Of a stretch of 64,000 bases of DNA, positions 46,541 through 59,069 are shown in pieces. A program made the position numbers and the translations under genes. The stretch spans positions 12,222,001-12,286,000 of the forward strand of contig NC_092562.1 in the NCBI RefSeq assembly GCF_037975245.1, in the 5' to 3' direction. The stretch's first letter is position 1, and every line of letters begins with the position of its first letter. Below the pieces are notes generated by a model. That model was not told the DNA's origin, made no database searches, and saw only the letters and a list, made by a program, of their open reading frames with translations. The stretch is from Apostichopus japonicus (taxonomy: Eukaryota; Echinodermata; Holothuroidea; Aspidochirotida; Stichopodidae).

Positions 46541-49500
46541 CTGAAAGGACAAATATATGAATTGTAGCAGTGAGTATTTCATTTTTCTTGAACAGCTTGT
46601 ATGGAATGCTTAAATTAGGGGCATATGGCAACTATTAGATAAATGATAACTTTAAATATTATTTGAGTTCTCATACTTACTAAGTTTATGAACAATAACA
46701 ATTACAAAGACAATTAAGGGGAGAACTCATTTGCTATGTAAACGTAACACTGACTTGACTAACCACATTAATATGACTGTCCAAATGCAATTTGCATATG
46801 CATAAAAAGCATGACATTAAATTAAAAACTTTACATAAACAAATATATATATATATAATATAAACATTGAAAAAACAAGTTCGCTTTGCCAAGGGCTTCA
46901 AAATAGTGATAAATATCAAAGTAATAATATTAGTAACAATATTATTATTAGTCTAAAGGATTATATGTATTAAATAATACAGCGATTCTTGTGTAATCTA
47001 ACTGCTAACATTAGGAAATAATTAGTCACACAAATCTTAATAAATGACTATACAAGATAGGACATCGGTTCCCAAATACAAAACTGAAGGGCAGGTTTTG
47101 TACAAACCTTTAGAAATGTTAATATCTTACAACACACTTCATAAATTCAAAGATACTAGACAACATGTGAACAGTTACTAAAGTAATGTATGTGCAACAT
47201 CCATATCAGATTCCTGCAAACATTCATCTCTATGCAATTGCAGACACATGCAGTAAGGACTACTTTGGATATTAAAGAATACCTTGTGTTTTGTAATTTG
47301 ATATTATGAACTGTGCTTCCTACTTTCAAGCTGCATTGCATGACAGCAACAAAACACTACATTAATTAAGTTCTCACTACTCATATGCATGTGTTTTTTT
47401 TTTTTTCAATTCAGTAAAGAGAAGTCATAGCATGCTTACAACTACATGCTGAGAAAATGTGGTGTCTTGTTCAGTGTTTCAAAGTAAATTTTCTTGACCA
47501 CATTCCAGAATGCTTTAGTTGTGTATCTCATAGCCACTCACAAAAACTTCTCGAAGGTTCCAACCCTCCAATACATTTCTATAACATCGCAGATAAGTCT
47601 ACTTGAGGTAAAATGCTTTGAGCACGGCTGCAGAAAAATGCCTCCTTTGATTTTAGTACATAATACTTAAGTTGAAAGTTTTCCACTTCATACATTGAAA
47701 AATCCTAAATAATGAAATAAGTGACTCCTAAAGTTACTTTATACTGTAAAAATACCAAACCTTCAATAACAGTACATACACATTGACAGTACAGTTTCAT
47801 TGCAGTTATAACAACGGGTATAACACAGCAGAGAAAACTTACACTGCTTGGATTTATTGTGAAGATCTTGGCATGCTTCCAAGCAGTTTCTGAACATATA
47901 ACCTTGTTTTATCCCTCTCAGCACCAAGCCCAAACAAAATCACGACCACTTAACCCTACAATATCCTTTTTCATTTTCAGCAATGCAGTTTCAAACATTA
48001 TCATTACAGCCGGTCTGTGAAAGAGCTGTTTCTATTGGGAATGTCACACCACATTAGGCACTGTTAAAAAGACATGGTGCAAATTACATACCAATTTATT
48101 TACAAAATCAAAGCAAATTTGACATAACTGTTCCTTAAAAAGAGTCATAAAAAATCATTAAAAAACTTGATCACATTCATAGGACTGCAATCATTCAGTT
48201 TACTTTGAGTAAGTGTTTAAAAGATGAAAATGGCTGCTGGTGTTTATGTTAGTATCATTACATAGATGTGACAAAATGTCCTTTAGGACATTATAATTTT
48301 GCCCTAACCATATAAAGGCAGATCACAGTGAAAGAAACAAGAACAGTGACAGAGGCTACTCAAACAGTTTTGTATAGAATGTGTACTGAGTGTCTAAACT
48401 ATTTGCAATTAGGACAGCCAATTTCCCATGACCCTGGTTTGGATGATTAGTTTAACAGTATTATTTATTGTTGAAATGTGCAGTGTTTACACCAGTTTCA
48501 AACTTGTATACACTGACTGGGAAAGTTAGTGAGCCTAGTAAGAATACATGTTACAGTATGGAAATAAGTTTACTATGTTTGTTTAGAAATCTGATAACAA
48601 TATTAAGCCTAAGACAGTGCTCTTGGATTTCACATGACAATTTAGAGTACACCTACTGTATTTCAAAAGATGTATTTATGATGTCATATACCTACATGAA
48701 ATGTATAAGGAGATGAGATATGTACTCCACCCCACATCAGATATGACAGGAAGTGTGTGTGGGCCAAAAAAAGTGCCTCAAACTCTTCCTATAAAGCAAG
48801 TCTGAACAACTTCAAACTTGGTGGGTAGGTGGTCTGATCATGTAAACGTGCACCTGCCAGAGTGATGATATCATAGATCTAAGATCTGAGGTCAAACAAA
48901 CTAAAACTTGGAATTTTAGCCATTTTCTGCTTGTCAACATGGAGGAAAAGGCATAAAACCACACCTAATATAGAGAATGATGAGATAAATTTAAAATAGC
49001 CCAATTTTTATTATTTAGGGTCGATGAAAAACGTCAGTTGAGGTTAAAAAGGTCAAATTGGCCTAAATTATGCGAAAATATATACTGTAAGTCCCTTCAA
49101 GTTCAAACTAACTATGTGAACAAACGGCATACTGTTTAATAAACTTAGGATACCAAGAGTAAAGTCATGAAGGAGATGAGATCTGCAACTCAATGGACTA
49201 TCTTCCTGTTGTTTTTTATCTAAAAATTTTCCATGAGATATTTATACGGTTTCTTTACCCTAAAAGGGGAAAATGTTGACACTCCTGTCCTGGGTCAGTG
49301 AGTTCCATTTGCATCCATTTATTCCCTTTCTTAAAATAAACATGAAGGTAAAATTCAAATTCGTTTGACTACTTTTAATGTAAAATCCAAGAGATTATTC
49401 AGTTTGGCTAGTTACAACTTGTTCATCCAAAGTCAAGTTTTATATTCACACAGATGTAATTCTCACTTAAATCACAAAATAAATAATTGGTCTATAATTT

Positions 49501-50440
49501 GGAAAATGGTTTTTGCCTCAATTGTTTTGTACCACTATACTGTAAATAAATCATTTTTAACTTACTGGTTAACTGCTTATTACAAAATAACTTTAATATA
49601 ACATATAAGGCTGTGATGTTGCAACACTTGTTCTGTGATTATTTCCCCCATTTGAAATTTGTGTTGTGTTTAAGAGGCTGTATAGCTGCACAATACCCAC
49701 AAAGGCAAGCAACTTGCTGGGTTCTTCCCATAGAACATTATGCAAACATTGGGTATAAGATTTCAAATTTTAACCATCATTGTTATGATAGTTACAGCAA
49801 GTTTCAAACAAAGTGGATAAAGAGATGTAATTTGAACTTCCCTAAAAATATATTTTGTTCATTTGTTTCTTGGATCAATCAATAGTTAACTAGACTTTTT
49901 AGTCTAGTTTCATGACTCACTCAGGTCTTATGATCCTTTTTGAACTGTCATGTTTACCAGGTTTCAGACATTGATCCGTGTTGACCTACATTCAGTTCTG
50001 ACCTTCACCACTAACCAGGTCTTGACAAATACAGTTGTCAACTCACCATTGGCGAGTAGAATTTTAGCTTTGGCGATAGAGAATGCACTACCCTCGATAT
50101 TTGGCAGTGACTCTTGGGCTAGTCAAACCCCAATATTAGAAAGACAATTGTTACAGACATTTCACAGGATGGTAAAAGGAGCACCTTGGTGAACTGGAAT
50201 CAAGTTTAAGTTGATTATTGTCAATCTCAATGGGAATTGACTGTGTAAAATGGTTAGCCATCTGCACATGCACAGAGCATTTATAAACATACAGCTATTA
50301 CATCATTAAAATCAAATATAGATTTTGCTTACAGGGAGAGATTTGAACCTTTGAAGTACTTAATGTGTTTTAAAGGCATTCATAAATATGTTGTACTCAT
50401 ATATTAATTTCTCAAAATCTTCAAAAAGTTGATTGAACAT
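46541..50440. other. Long gene A intron 1, left part
   Basis: AT-rich sequence with a TA-repeat near 46844-46860. Several short frames (48468-48716, 49365-49601, 49613-49885, 49950-50192, all plus) have no recognisable domain and no splice partners. Nothing else can be supported. Confidence 0.4.
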
Positions 50441-50445
50441 CAATA

Positions 50446-50811
50446 TCATGACGGCTTGGTTATGTGCAGGCAAACCCTACACAGTACTAGCCGCCCAAGT
50501 AGAATACTAACAATTAACATGTGGAAATCCCAAATGTTAAAGGTGGGCTTGCTCGTAAATTCCTCGTAAATTCTGTCCTTCACACCACCCGATTCAAAAA
50601 TAATATAAATACTACCCTCTACCGGTTCTTCGCTGTACATGTCTCGTAATTTCTTAGCAATCCCGTATTTATGGCTAATAAGCAATAAACGGGTTTGGCT
50701 ACCTGAAGCGGTGGCCTTGATGAAATTCCTGCATAGTTTCTTGTCTACTGCAGTGCCAGTAGTATGCAGTAAATTATTACACCGCGTTTTCGTGTGTGTT
50801 GTGTGATACAA
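50446..50811 (-). other. Unrecognised open frame in a CpG-richer patch
   Basis: A 121-codon frame containing LCRNFIKATASGSQTRLLLI, SHKYGIAKKLRDMYSEEPVE and SGGVKDRIYEEFTSKPTF. Codon use and CpG content are higher than in the flanks and the patch to about 51300 resembles a promoter. A phase-1 donor (GCTTCAG|GTAGCC) lies inside. No family or neighbouring exon was recognised. It could be part of a gene nested in the intron or an alternative start of gene A. Confidence 0.3.
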
Positions 50812-50899
50812 AACTCTGCAGTAGTTTGTTTATACTTTCAGAACTGTTCACGACTAGTGGGCTGTACAGTATAGGTTATGGTCGAGTTTTGCATCAGAC

Positions 50900-52060
50900 G
50901 TAGGCTGTAGTTTGACCAGGGAGCTGCTACTCTAGCAGCTCCCTGGTTTGACTATTTTTATGCCTACATGGTGAGCAGTCGAAGTCCGACCGGTTTGGGT
51001 GCGCTGGTTTCGTAGTTGATTCACCCATTAGGAAAGCTGTGCATGCTTTATCGAATATCAAAAGTTTAGCCTATAGAAGTACAGTAACCTAATGCTATTT
51101 TACTGTAAAAACCAGTGTATTTCAAACTTTAACAGATGCGCCAGTCTTGTACTAACCTGAGTAAAGTATTTGAAATATTGTAACCGAAGTCGCGAGTCGA
51201 TATTTTGTTACAGCTCAAGAAACTAATAGTGAATATAAGTCCGATACGCACTGACTCGTGTCACAAAACTAAAGCGCAAATACAAAGTGAAAAAATTTTC
51301 TGAAGTGATTACAACATTGGGTATCAAACGTATGGTCAAGTCCGTCATTTGTGAACAATTGGTATTTCATTCAATTTAGGTACGAATTATATATAGACAC
51401 AGTCTGTATTTTTTATATATATATATATATATATGCATTTTAGTTCTATATCAGGAGGGAAAGACAAAGTATTTTTTGTCATATATCATATATAGATAAA
51501 TATGTAAATTTACTTATATTTGGGCTCCTGGCCACGGGCCCTTTAGGCGATCACATAGCACTTGCCCTAGCTGCACCCCATCCTCGCAACCGGTGCACCG
51601 AATTAAAAATAATGAAACTTGAACGGTAAAAGGGAAGTAAAAGACGTTGCCATAAGGCAGCTCCACCCTCTTCAGAAATGATTGGCATTTGGCAAAAAGG
51701 GAATAAGAATGAACAATAAATTAATAGTTATTTCCACTGAACTACCATACTCCAGAATTGAATATCCTGCTTCTTGCTCTGAAAGGCTACCAACGAAATG
51801 CCAAAAAGTCGGCAACGGGGATGAAGGTGGGAGGGGGGTACCCAGCCCACCACGGGGCTACCCCTGCACCTCATCACGACTGACTCAAATTAAAACTCTC
51901 AACATGATACTAGTCAACCAAAAATTGTCCGAGAGTTGAACTGAAATTGGATGGAATTGAAAAAAAAATACTAGCTGTCTGCATGGATCATACTCTATAT
52001 TATTGTGTGACCATATAGGCGTACGGGCTCTAGTCAACCAGGAGGAACACTGGGGGAAGG
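50900..52060. other. Intron stretch with low-complexity sequence
   Basis: Contains an inverted-repeat pair of GAGCTGCTACTCTAGCAGCT near 50920-50942, a TA-dinucleotide run near 51415-51433, and GC-richer sequence near 51530-51600. No gene recognised. Confidence 0.4.
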
Positions 52061-52067
52061 TATTTTA

Positions 52068-52430
52068 CAGTGGCGTAGGAAGGTACTTTTGAGTGGGGGG
52101 GTTGAAGACTGATGGCCGGCCTGGGGGAGGGGTCTAAGGGGAGGGGGTGTCCCCCCCTTTGGGATTTTTTTTGCATTTCCAGGTGGTCTCAGATGCAATT
52201 TGGTGCAATATAGCACACTTCAACACCCACTCCATTTTGTAAATAATTTTGCATTTTCACCTGGCCTTAGATGCAATTTGGTGCTCCAAATGAGATTTTT
52301 TTCTGATTTGGAAATGAAAAAGGGGTTTTCTGACTTGCTGAGCGGGGGGGGCGGAATGATACTTCCGCCCCCCATATTTTTCACTGGGAGGGCTGGCACC
52401 CCCCCCCCCCCCCCGGTTCCTACGCCCTTG
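52068..52430. mobile_element. hAT-type MITE, 363 bp
   Basis: Perfect 8-bp duplication GTATTTTA (52060-52067 and 52431-52438). The ends CAGTGGCGTAGGAA and TTCCTACGCCCTTG form an inverted repeat with two or three differences. The interior carries GGGGG and CCCCC runs and a partial internal repeat (GCATTTCCAGGTGG/GCATTTTCACCTGG, AGATGCAATTTGGTGC twice). No coding capacity. Confidence 0.88.
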
Positions 52431-52439
52431 GTATTTTAC

Positions 52440-54832
52440 TTGCCAGAGAAATTTAAAAATTGCCCGAAAGTTACTAGGATGATTAATTCATTTCAAACTT
52501 CGACGTCAATGAAGGACAAAAAGAACCATACAGGCCTATGCCTGACTATAAGATCATTGAACCATCACAAAGAACTACTTTTTTAGCTCTTGGGAAAACT
52601 CTGAATAATCTTCCATTTGCTGAATCCTGAAACTGGGAAGTATGGGGTGGGGGGGGATCCGTCTTGATCCGCAAGTATAGTGAACGTTCACCACAACAAG
52701 TGTGTTTAGCTTGGGACTATAGAATTGTCAACCTTGTGAACATATATTTTTGGGGGGATGGGGGGGAGGGAGTCGGCAAATTAAAAAATACAGGGTAAAC
52801 AGAGGGAAGGAAATACATCAGTGCATGAGAGGAGGTGAGAGACAGGACTGATTGATCGTGTCGATAGTTTTTTTTTTATATATACATGTGATACACAAAG
52901 ATAGATGTAAAATGTAGCATCGTTTCGACACTACAAGGGGGACCCTCCTCCGCCACCACCCCCACACACACCCCCCACGTTCAATATCATATCCCCCCTT
53001 GCCAACGGAAATAAACACAAGTATAAATAAACCGATACAGATATTTGTACCCGCTGTTAATCCGCAACTATTCCGGCTTGTTAAATCGTGTAGATTGACG
53101 GCTTCGCCATCCTTTACAGCTTGTAGGCCTATATACAATAATACAAAGCTGAATGTTTCTCCTTGATCGAATTTCCCCAACCTTGCCCGCCTTGAATTAG
53201 AGGGTGGCCAAGCGGCTGCTTCACAGTCATAGCTAATATCGAACAAAATGGACGAATCAATTGATCTCAATCTGGAGATGCAGATGTATCAATAGCTGCA
53301 GATCCAACGGTTTGTGAATGTCGCACGACCTGTTAACGAATGTCTGGGAAAAGTGCTTGCCCCTGTCGTATGTATGATCTCTTTTGTTCAGATACTTTCT
53401 TTTACTTTCTCTGGAATACGCCTCCATGTTTAGCAACCTTTCGTGCGTCAAATTACAATCTCGATACTGTGTTACTGCAAACTGGCTGTATTCAAAATTC
53501 GTATGAAAACACTGTGCTAACTACCTATCAACTTGAATATCCACAACACTGACCAACGTACAGTAAACCATGGAGGTAAAAACACCTCCATGAGTAAACA
53601 ACCGTCCATCACCCGCGGCCATAGCTTGCAACACAATACCGTTCACAGCCAGGTACAGCTACAATCAGGTGACCACTCAGAAAAGTCATGTGAGTAAAGG
53701 GTGACACGCAAAACCACTGAAATCAAAGCCCCCTATTTCTAAAAGTATACGAGCGCCCCCACCTTTAAAATATAATACATTAAATTACTAAAACAAACAA
53801 AACAAGTTGTCACCAGTTTACTCTTGAGTTTTGCAATATTCAAATTCATGTTAATGACACAAGGCCACTTTAGGGTTGATATGCAGAAAGTCAAATTCAC
53901 AATATACTGTACTGTCATTTTGGTAGAACATTTGGTATAACATTTTCATTGACAATTCAAGGAACCTTCGCATTGGTTAGGCTTCACTGTGCCCTACACT
54001 TACAATGGTAGAATAATATCAGGTTTATAACACACTTGAGGTGGCCAAACACATAAATTATTTCTTGAAGCATTTCTACATACTTTTGTCATAATTCACA
54101 AAATATAGAACAATTTAAGGAGTTTTGAGATAAGTTTGCTGTTATTGCTGCTATGATTTCTTGCAAAGAGTTTTCAGACTTTCACTCAACACTGGTTGCG
54201 GTTGTAAGAAAGATGCTATGTCAACCTTAGATTTTCATTTCATAAAAGAACGCTTTGATTAGCCAATGTAATGGAGTAATAGTTAAAGTTTTCGTGCACC
54301 ATTCTGCAGAAATAGGCAAGTACAAATAATTAGGTACTGTATAGGCTTAGGACTTGCACAGACCCATGGCTACTGTATTGCTTATGCCTAGTACTAGAGG
54401 AGCAAAAATGTTAAAGAAACCAAGCGACCTTTGTAGGTATTTTGGCCCTGTTCTTAGGATTTGTTTGAGACACCAAAGTAGGCCTAGCTGTTGATTTATA
54501 ATTCTCCAACATGTGTTACTTTGTCCATCACTTAATTTTGTTGGTAAAAGTTTGAAATTTCATACTGCACAGAAATAGAAGTGTCCAAAGTGCATATTAC
54601 ATAGTACCATGTATACTAACTTTAGTTTACAGAAAGTATTAATGTTGCAGATCTGTATTTTACTACAAGTACGGAGACTTGTACAACCATCATATCGGTG
54701 AGTGAATTTTGTGTTTGGCATAGAGATTTTTAGTCACGGTCACCAAGTGGCAAGTACTTTTAACAATATTTGTTGAGGCTTGCCACTAACTATAAATGAC
54801 CATAAATAGAAAGAAACCACATGCAGCCTTAC
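52440..54832. other. Intron stretch with a CpG-richer patch at 53.0-53.7 kb
   Basis: C/G runs near 52654, 52752 and 52966. The 53000-53700 part has more CpG than its surroundings and a short inverted repeat CATGGAGGTAAAAACACCTCCATG at 53570-53593 (a perfect 9-bp stem with a short loop). Overlapping minus-strand frames (52818-53270, 53257-53451) contain no motif. No gene recognised. Confidence 0.4.
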
Positions 54833-54955
54833 TTGCAGGACACTGGAAAACACTACAGGTGGCCTCACATCTACCAGTCTGTAAAGTACATGGCTCCTTA
54901 GTACAAGAACAGTCATTGGGATTACACTGACCAGCTAAGATAGGTGTGGTGCAAT
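54833..54955 (-). CDS. Gene A exon 1 of the visible part: cysteine-rich EGF-like module
   Basis: 123 bp, phase 1 to 1, with acceptor TTTACAG and donor GTAAGG. Reads DCTTPILAGQCNPNDCSCTK followed by EPCTLQTGRCEATCSVFQCP. Eight cysteines in 41 residues suggest a disulphide-rich module related to EGF or laminin-type EGF. It joins the Ig exon in phase (the split codon gives asparagine). Being phase 1 at its start, it needs a further upstream exon with the signal peptide, which was not identified. Confidence 0.7.
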
Positions 54956-54956
54956 C

Positions 54957-55170
54957 TGTAAATGTAAAAGACAGTAACAATATGTTAGAGCACAGCTTGA
55001 AGAATGATTATACACTGATATACACACAGACGGAGAAGTGAACATAGAGGAATGATGAAAAACTTTGCCTGCTGTAAAAGACAGTAGCATCATGTTAGAG
55101 TACAGCTTGAGGAAAGAGATAAACACAGAATGGTGTACAGAGAGAATGATGGAGAACTCTTCTGTAGTTT
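54957..55170. repeat. Two-copy repeat adjoining exon 1
   Basis: A unit of about 115 bp repeats: TGTAAA(TGTAAA)AGACAGTA, then ATGTTAGAG(C/T)ACAGCTTGA, ending in a GAATGATG(A/G)A block. Copies at about 54957-55066 and 55073-55160. Confidence 0.7.
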
Positions 55171-56994
55171 CTTATATATTACCAATACAATCAATAGATA
55201 TTCCAATTAACTAGTGCAGAAATGCTTTAGAATCTCAAGACTGTTGTTAGTTCTCAGCTAAGCTATGCATATTTCTTACACTCCTAACTGATAACTGTGT
55301 ATATAAGTGACACAGACATTAGTGTCTAAACTGGGCACTTGGCCTTCTACATGATCAATATAATGAGGCAATCAAAGTTTCATCCCAACTTAATTTACAG
55401 AGTGATATAAGATACTCTGAAGTTATTTCCCTGCATTACAATTATAACAAATTTTCACATGAATCGACCAATTTGAGCTGGTAGCAAAAATGAAGTGAGG
55501 GCCCTCAATGTTACAGCATCTACACATTTAGTTCTTAGTAACATGTATTTGCATACTGAAATACTTCAAACATATGGGAAAGTGATTAAATTTCTTTCAC
55601 ACTCATAAAGGGTATAATCATATACAATAAAGGCATAACATGCACTACTCTTGATCATTATACTTCTCCCTCACGTGGTGCTACACCCTAGTTTAACAGC
55701 TCAGGGTGGGGGAGTCCCCTGCTGCTGAAGCATTACTTGCCAGAAAGATTATTTATAATACTCTAAACTTCTATGGAATGTATCACTGAGCCTATAGTAG
55801 GAGTCCGGGGTGGGGGGGGGGGGGGGGGGTAAGCCCCCAAGCTGCAGAACTTTTAGGCATTTCTTGTTCTCTCAGAGCAAGTTGAGCAAAAACAATACTA
55901 GTGAGAGCGAGGAATTTAATATCTCTGCAGAGTATTTCAAAGCCCTGGTGGGGGTCCATAGGCAAAGTTTGGGAAAGTTTTAGCATTTGTTAATTGATAT
56001 TTCATGTTCTCTTATTGTGCCTCTAAGCCCCAAAACATGTCAGAGAGATGAATTACAGTTCTCTAGAATATATTCCATAAGCCCTTGTGGAGGTCATAGG
56101 GACTTCCACTGCAGCATCATCAGATATCTCTTGTTTTCTGGAAGTAAATTTTAAGCACCAAAATAGATTTCTATAGAGGTAAGGAAGCATTAATTAGCCT
56201 AACTTTATTCAAATGTGGAAATGAACAGTACCATGTGGAAGAAACCTTACAGTGTGGAAAACGATCAACACAAGAAAGCAGCTTAAGTGCGGGGAATTCT
56301 AAGGAATAACAATCAGCGTATTCCTATGCTGCACAATAGAAGTACACAAATGGATATATAACACCATTTACAAATGCGTGCACGTTATTATACGCTGGTC
56401 CATTCAATAACTACCATGTATGGTAACAATACAGACATTATGAAAAACAGCAATAAAATAAATAAATACACAATTAACATCCTTTATCATAACCACCAGT
56501 GGATTCCAAAAGTGTGCTTGCCAAGACATAGTCTACATTCGATTAACTGAATTAAACCATGCCAGTCCAAGCTGGTGTGTTAAATTTACAGTAAACACAG
56601 GCCAAGGCTAAGTTGTCGTCAACAAACTCACTCGGTGAGTTAAACAGAAAGAGTTTTCCTATTAAGATGAAGTGGAACCAGGTGTCAATGCATAGATTAA
56701 AACATAAATGGCAATAGAAAGAATGGATGGAAGGGAAAGAAATGAATGAGCAATTTCTGTCACTTCTCTTCTACATTTTGTTTTGTCGAATCTGTACAGT
56801 GTTCTATTATTTGACCCATCCGATAGTTTCTTCACAGGAATGTTAAAAGAAAATTCTTAGCTGGGATACCTTATTCTTTCAGATAAACATTTTGTTTGTC
56901 AATGTTTTCAGTCTACAAAACGAGAATTAGAACATGTGGTAGGCTTGGAACAACATGGCCATACTCCCATAATAGATTAAATTTGTCATATATA

Positions 56995-58181
56995 GTAAAT
57001 CGGGGTAAAAAAAAACCACAGGGTAGTTGGGGTAAAAAAAAACCCACCCCCACTACAAGTCGTGAGAAATTGAAACACATTTTTGTATGGTGTATGTGAA
57101 AACCATGGTGCCCAAGTCAATTCTGACATACTTTATTGATTGTTACTATTCTTTTCCATCGGCGTACTGATACTTTTAGCACCGATTTTTCCCATACTCT
57201 AAAAATAGCAAATATTCAGGTTCTGAACACTGTCCTTTAACTTTATCCCGCAAAAAATATTAGAACTGATATAGAGGTTTTTGTTTCTTGGTTATGATAA
57301 CAAGAGGTGTACCTACATGAATCAGTAATGTAATTACCCGCACGATCTGCCAGTTTTCTCGAATGACGTGGATTTTTTTACCCCAGGGTTTAGTGTCTGT
57401 TTGGGGTAAAAAAAGACCAGTCCTATTTTCCTCCCAAAATGGTTTATACTTATCACAGAATGTTAGACCTGCTATATGATTGACACAGGGAGTACATCTA
57501 TGCTCCTCTAATTTCTACCAATATAATCATTTACATTTTTATAACTGTTGCCTGTTCTTAACCTAAGTTATTGCTATGTCAGCCTAGTGTTATAGCCTAA
57601 CACAATATATGTCTGCTGTATATGGTTATCTTGTTATTTTTAGAGTCCTAAATTATCCTCTACCCTAAGTCCCAACCCCACAGTTGGATGTGATACTAAT
57701 ATATAGAATAAAACTCATAAAACATGGTCAATAATGTTTTAGGGGGTATTAAACAGTCTTGATAGAATCTTGCTTAGTCTCGGAAGGTGGGGTTTGTTTC
57801 CCGCAGTTTATCGTTTGGCAATAGGTTAATTCTTGCAGAACTCTATTGAAAATGCCCAAATAAAGCTTTTCTAAAGTGTGCTGAAAATATTTCTGGTGGT
57901 TTTGCGCATTTTCTTTGGTAGTATGTTGTTTTAACAGTGTGGACCTTTTTTACCCAGCAGGGGTTTTTTTTACCCCAAAAATGACTAACAGCCGGGGTAA
58001 AAAAAGCCCACCCCTTTTCTGAAATTTCTCCTTTACTCATTGTGATTGAAATTTTTATTATGGCTATTTAGGAAGGTATTCCCACTTGTCAACTGACAAT
58101 GCTAAAATATCTACCTAAGCATCTACGTAACGAGTTTTATGTTAAACTTTAAGGAAACGTTTTTTTTTTACCCCGTCTTAC
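56995..58181. mobile_element. Unclassified 1187-bp insertion with GGGGTAAAAAAA repeats
   Basis: Terminal inverted repeats GTAA(AT)CGGGGTAAAAAAAA at the left and GTAA(GA)CGGGGTAAAAAAAA in reverse complement at the right. It is flanked by TATATA (56989-56994 and 58182-58187); the uninterrupted copy at 63811-63816 has a single TATATA, so these are target duplications of up to 6 bp (2 to 6 bp, because the target is itself TA-repetitive). GGGGTAAAAAAA also occurs internally near 57030, 57403 and 57996 in one orientation and near 57373, 57947 and 57962 in the other. No transposase recognised. Confidence 0.8.
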
Positions 58182-59069
58182 TATATATTGTGTTACCACA
58201 GATGGCTGCTTATCAACTAGTGCTGCACATGGCAAGGCAAGTTCTCAAGAGTTAAATAGCAAATGATGAAGGAAAAAAGGAAAAAAGTAATGACAAATTC
58301 ATGTATGTCTAACCTGTATCGAGAAGATACTTTGTAAGGTACTGATGTTTCAAAACCTTTTAATATTGAATTCATCGTTACTGTATTTATGAGTGGTTGG
58401 TTTCTTTCCTCATTCTTACAGAGGTCCTATTGTCTTATCTTGGGCAGAATGGGAAAGCCCTTTCCTTATAACTCAACTTTGTTTCTGAACTATGATATTT
58501 CAGCCAATGAAGAAGGACAGGATACAGTTTTATACTACAAAGTTGACTGACTAAAGACAGAAGTTATTTATTTTTCCTTACCTTTTGTAGGATATGAGTT
58601 ATTAATTCTCTTGTAGGATTGTCAGTTCCAGCTATTGGAACTTATATGTCGAATTTTGTCATGTCACTCTGATCGAAAACAAATTGGTGACTAAATGAAT
58701 ATCATTAACTAGGATTACAGCTATTGCTTGCACGGACCAAACAATGGACTTATCACCTCTGCTGAGATGAATAGAATAAACTGAGTTCATTGCAGGGAAT
58801 GCGCTCTCAGATAAACAGTGTATCCAGATCATCACCACAATTGCTAGCCTAAAAAAAAGAAATGAGCGCAATAACTGAGATTATTGCATTCCACTTTTTT
58901 CACACTATACTGTAGATGAGGGCGGAAAACAGAATAAACAGTTATGTTTATAATTTTGGTTTTGTTTCATAACTATTCTGTTGATGAATGTAAGAACACA
59001 CTGATTTTGGCTAATTTTGAGACCAATTTTTGTTTTCCCCGTTCTAACCAAAAATCTCTCCCCCCTCCC

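Larger units (their letters stand above)
26414..54955 (-). other. Gene A model: receptor-type tyrosine phosphatase with two degenerate PTP domains
   Basis: Twenty-three exons join in frame from 54955 down to a TAA at 26414-26416: 1081 residues, missing only the N-terminus. Approximate residues from the first visible codon: cysteine-rich module 1-41, Ig-like 42-138, FN3 139-243, FN3 244-340, transmembrane 347-369, juxtamembrane 370-542, D1 543-821, D2 822-1081. All introns follow GT-AG and all phases agree. In both PTP domains the P-loop arginine is replaced (D1 HCSNGVGATG, D2 HCINGIGLS) and the WPD aspartate is lost (D1 WKYGG, D2 WLGI). Receptor PTPs usually keep an active D1. The predicted role is a phosphotyrosine-binding or scaffold receptor rather than an enzyme; this is inference. 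Confidence 0.85.

Noticed and set aside
49950-50192. Plus-strand frame of 80 codons containing ASRILALAIENALPSIFGSD
   Set aside because: It looks mildly protein-like, but no domain, splice partner or conserved neighbour was found and it lies in a large intron of the minus-strand gene.
58659-58871. Minus-strand frame resembling a signal peptide (LAIVVMIWIHCLSES) with a phase-1 donor that would fit the first visible receptor exon
   Set aside because: The frame opens with TTG, not ATG. The first ATG leaves only a weak hydrophobic stretch, and the copy 2 counterpart lacks the segment. It lies in repeated sequence, so it is not called as the missing first exon.
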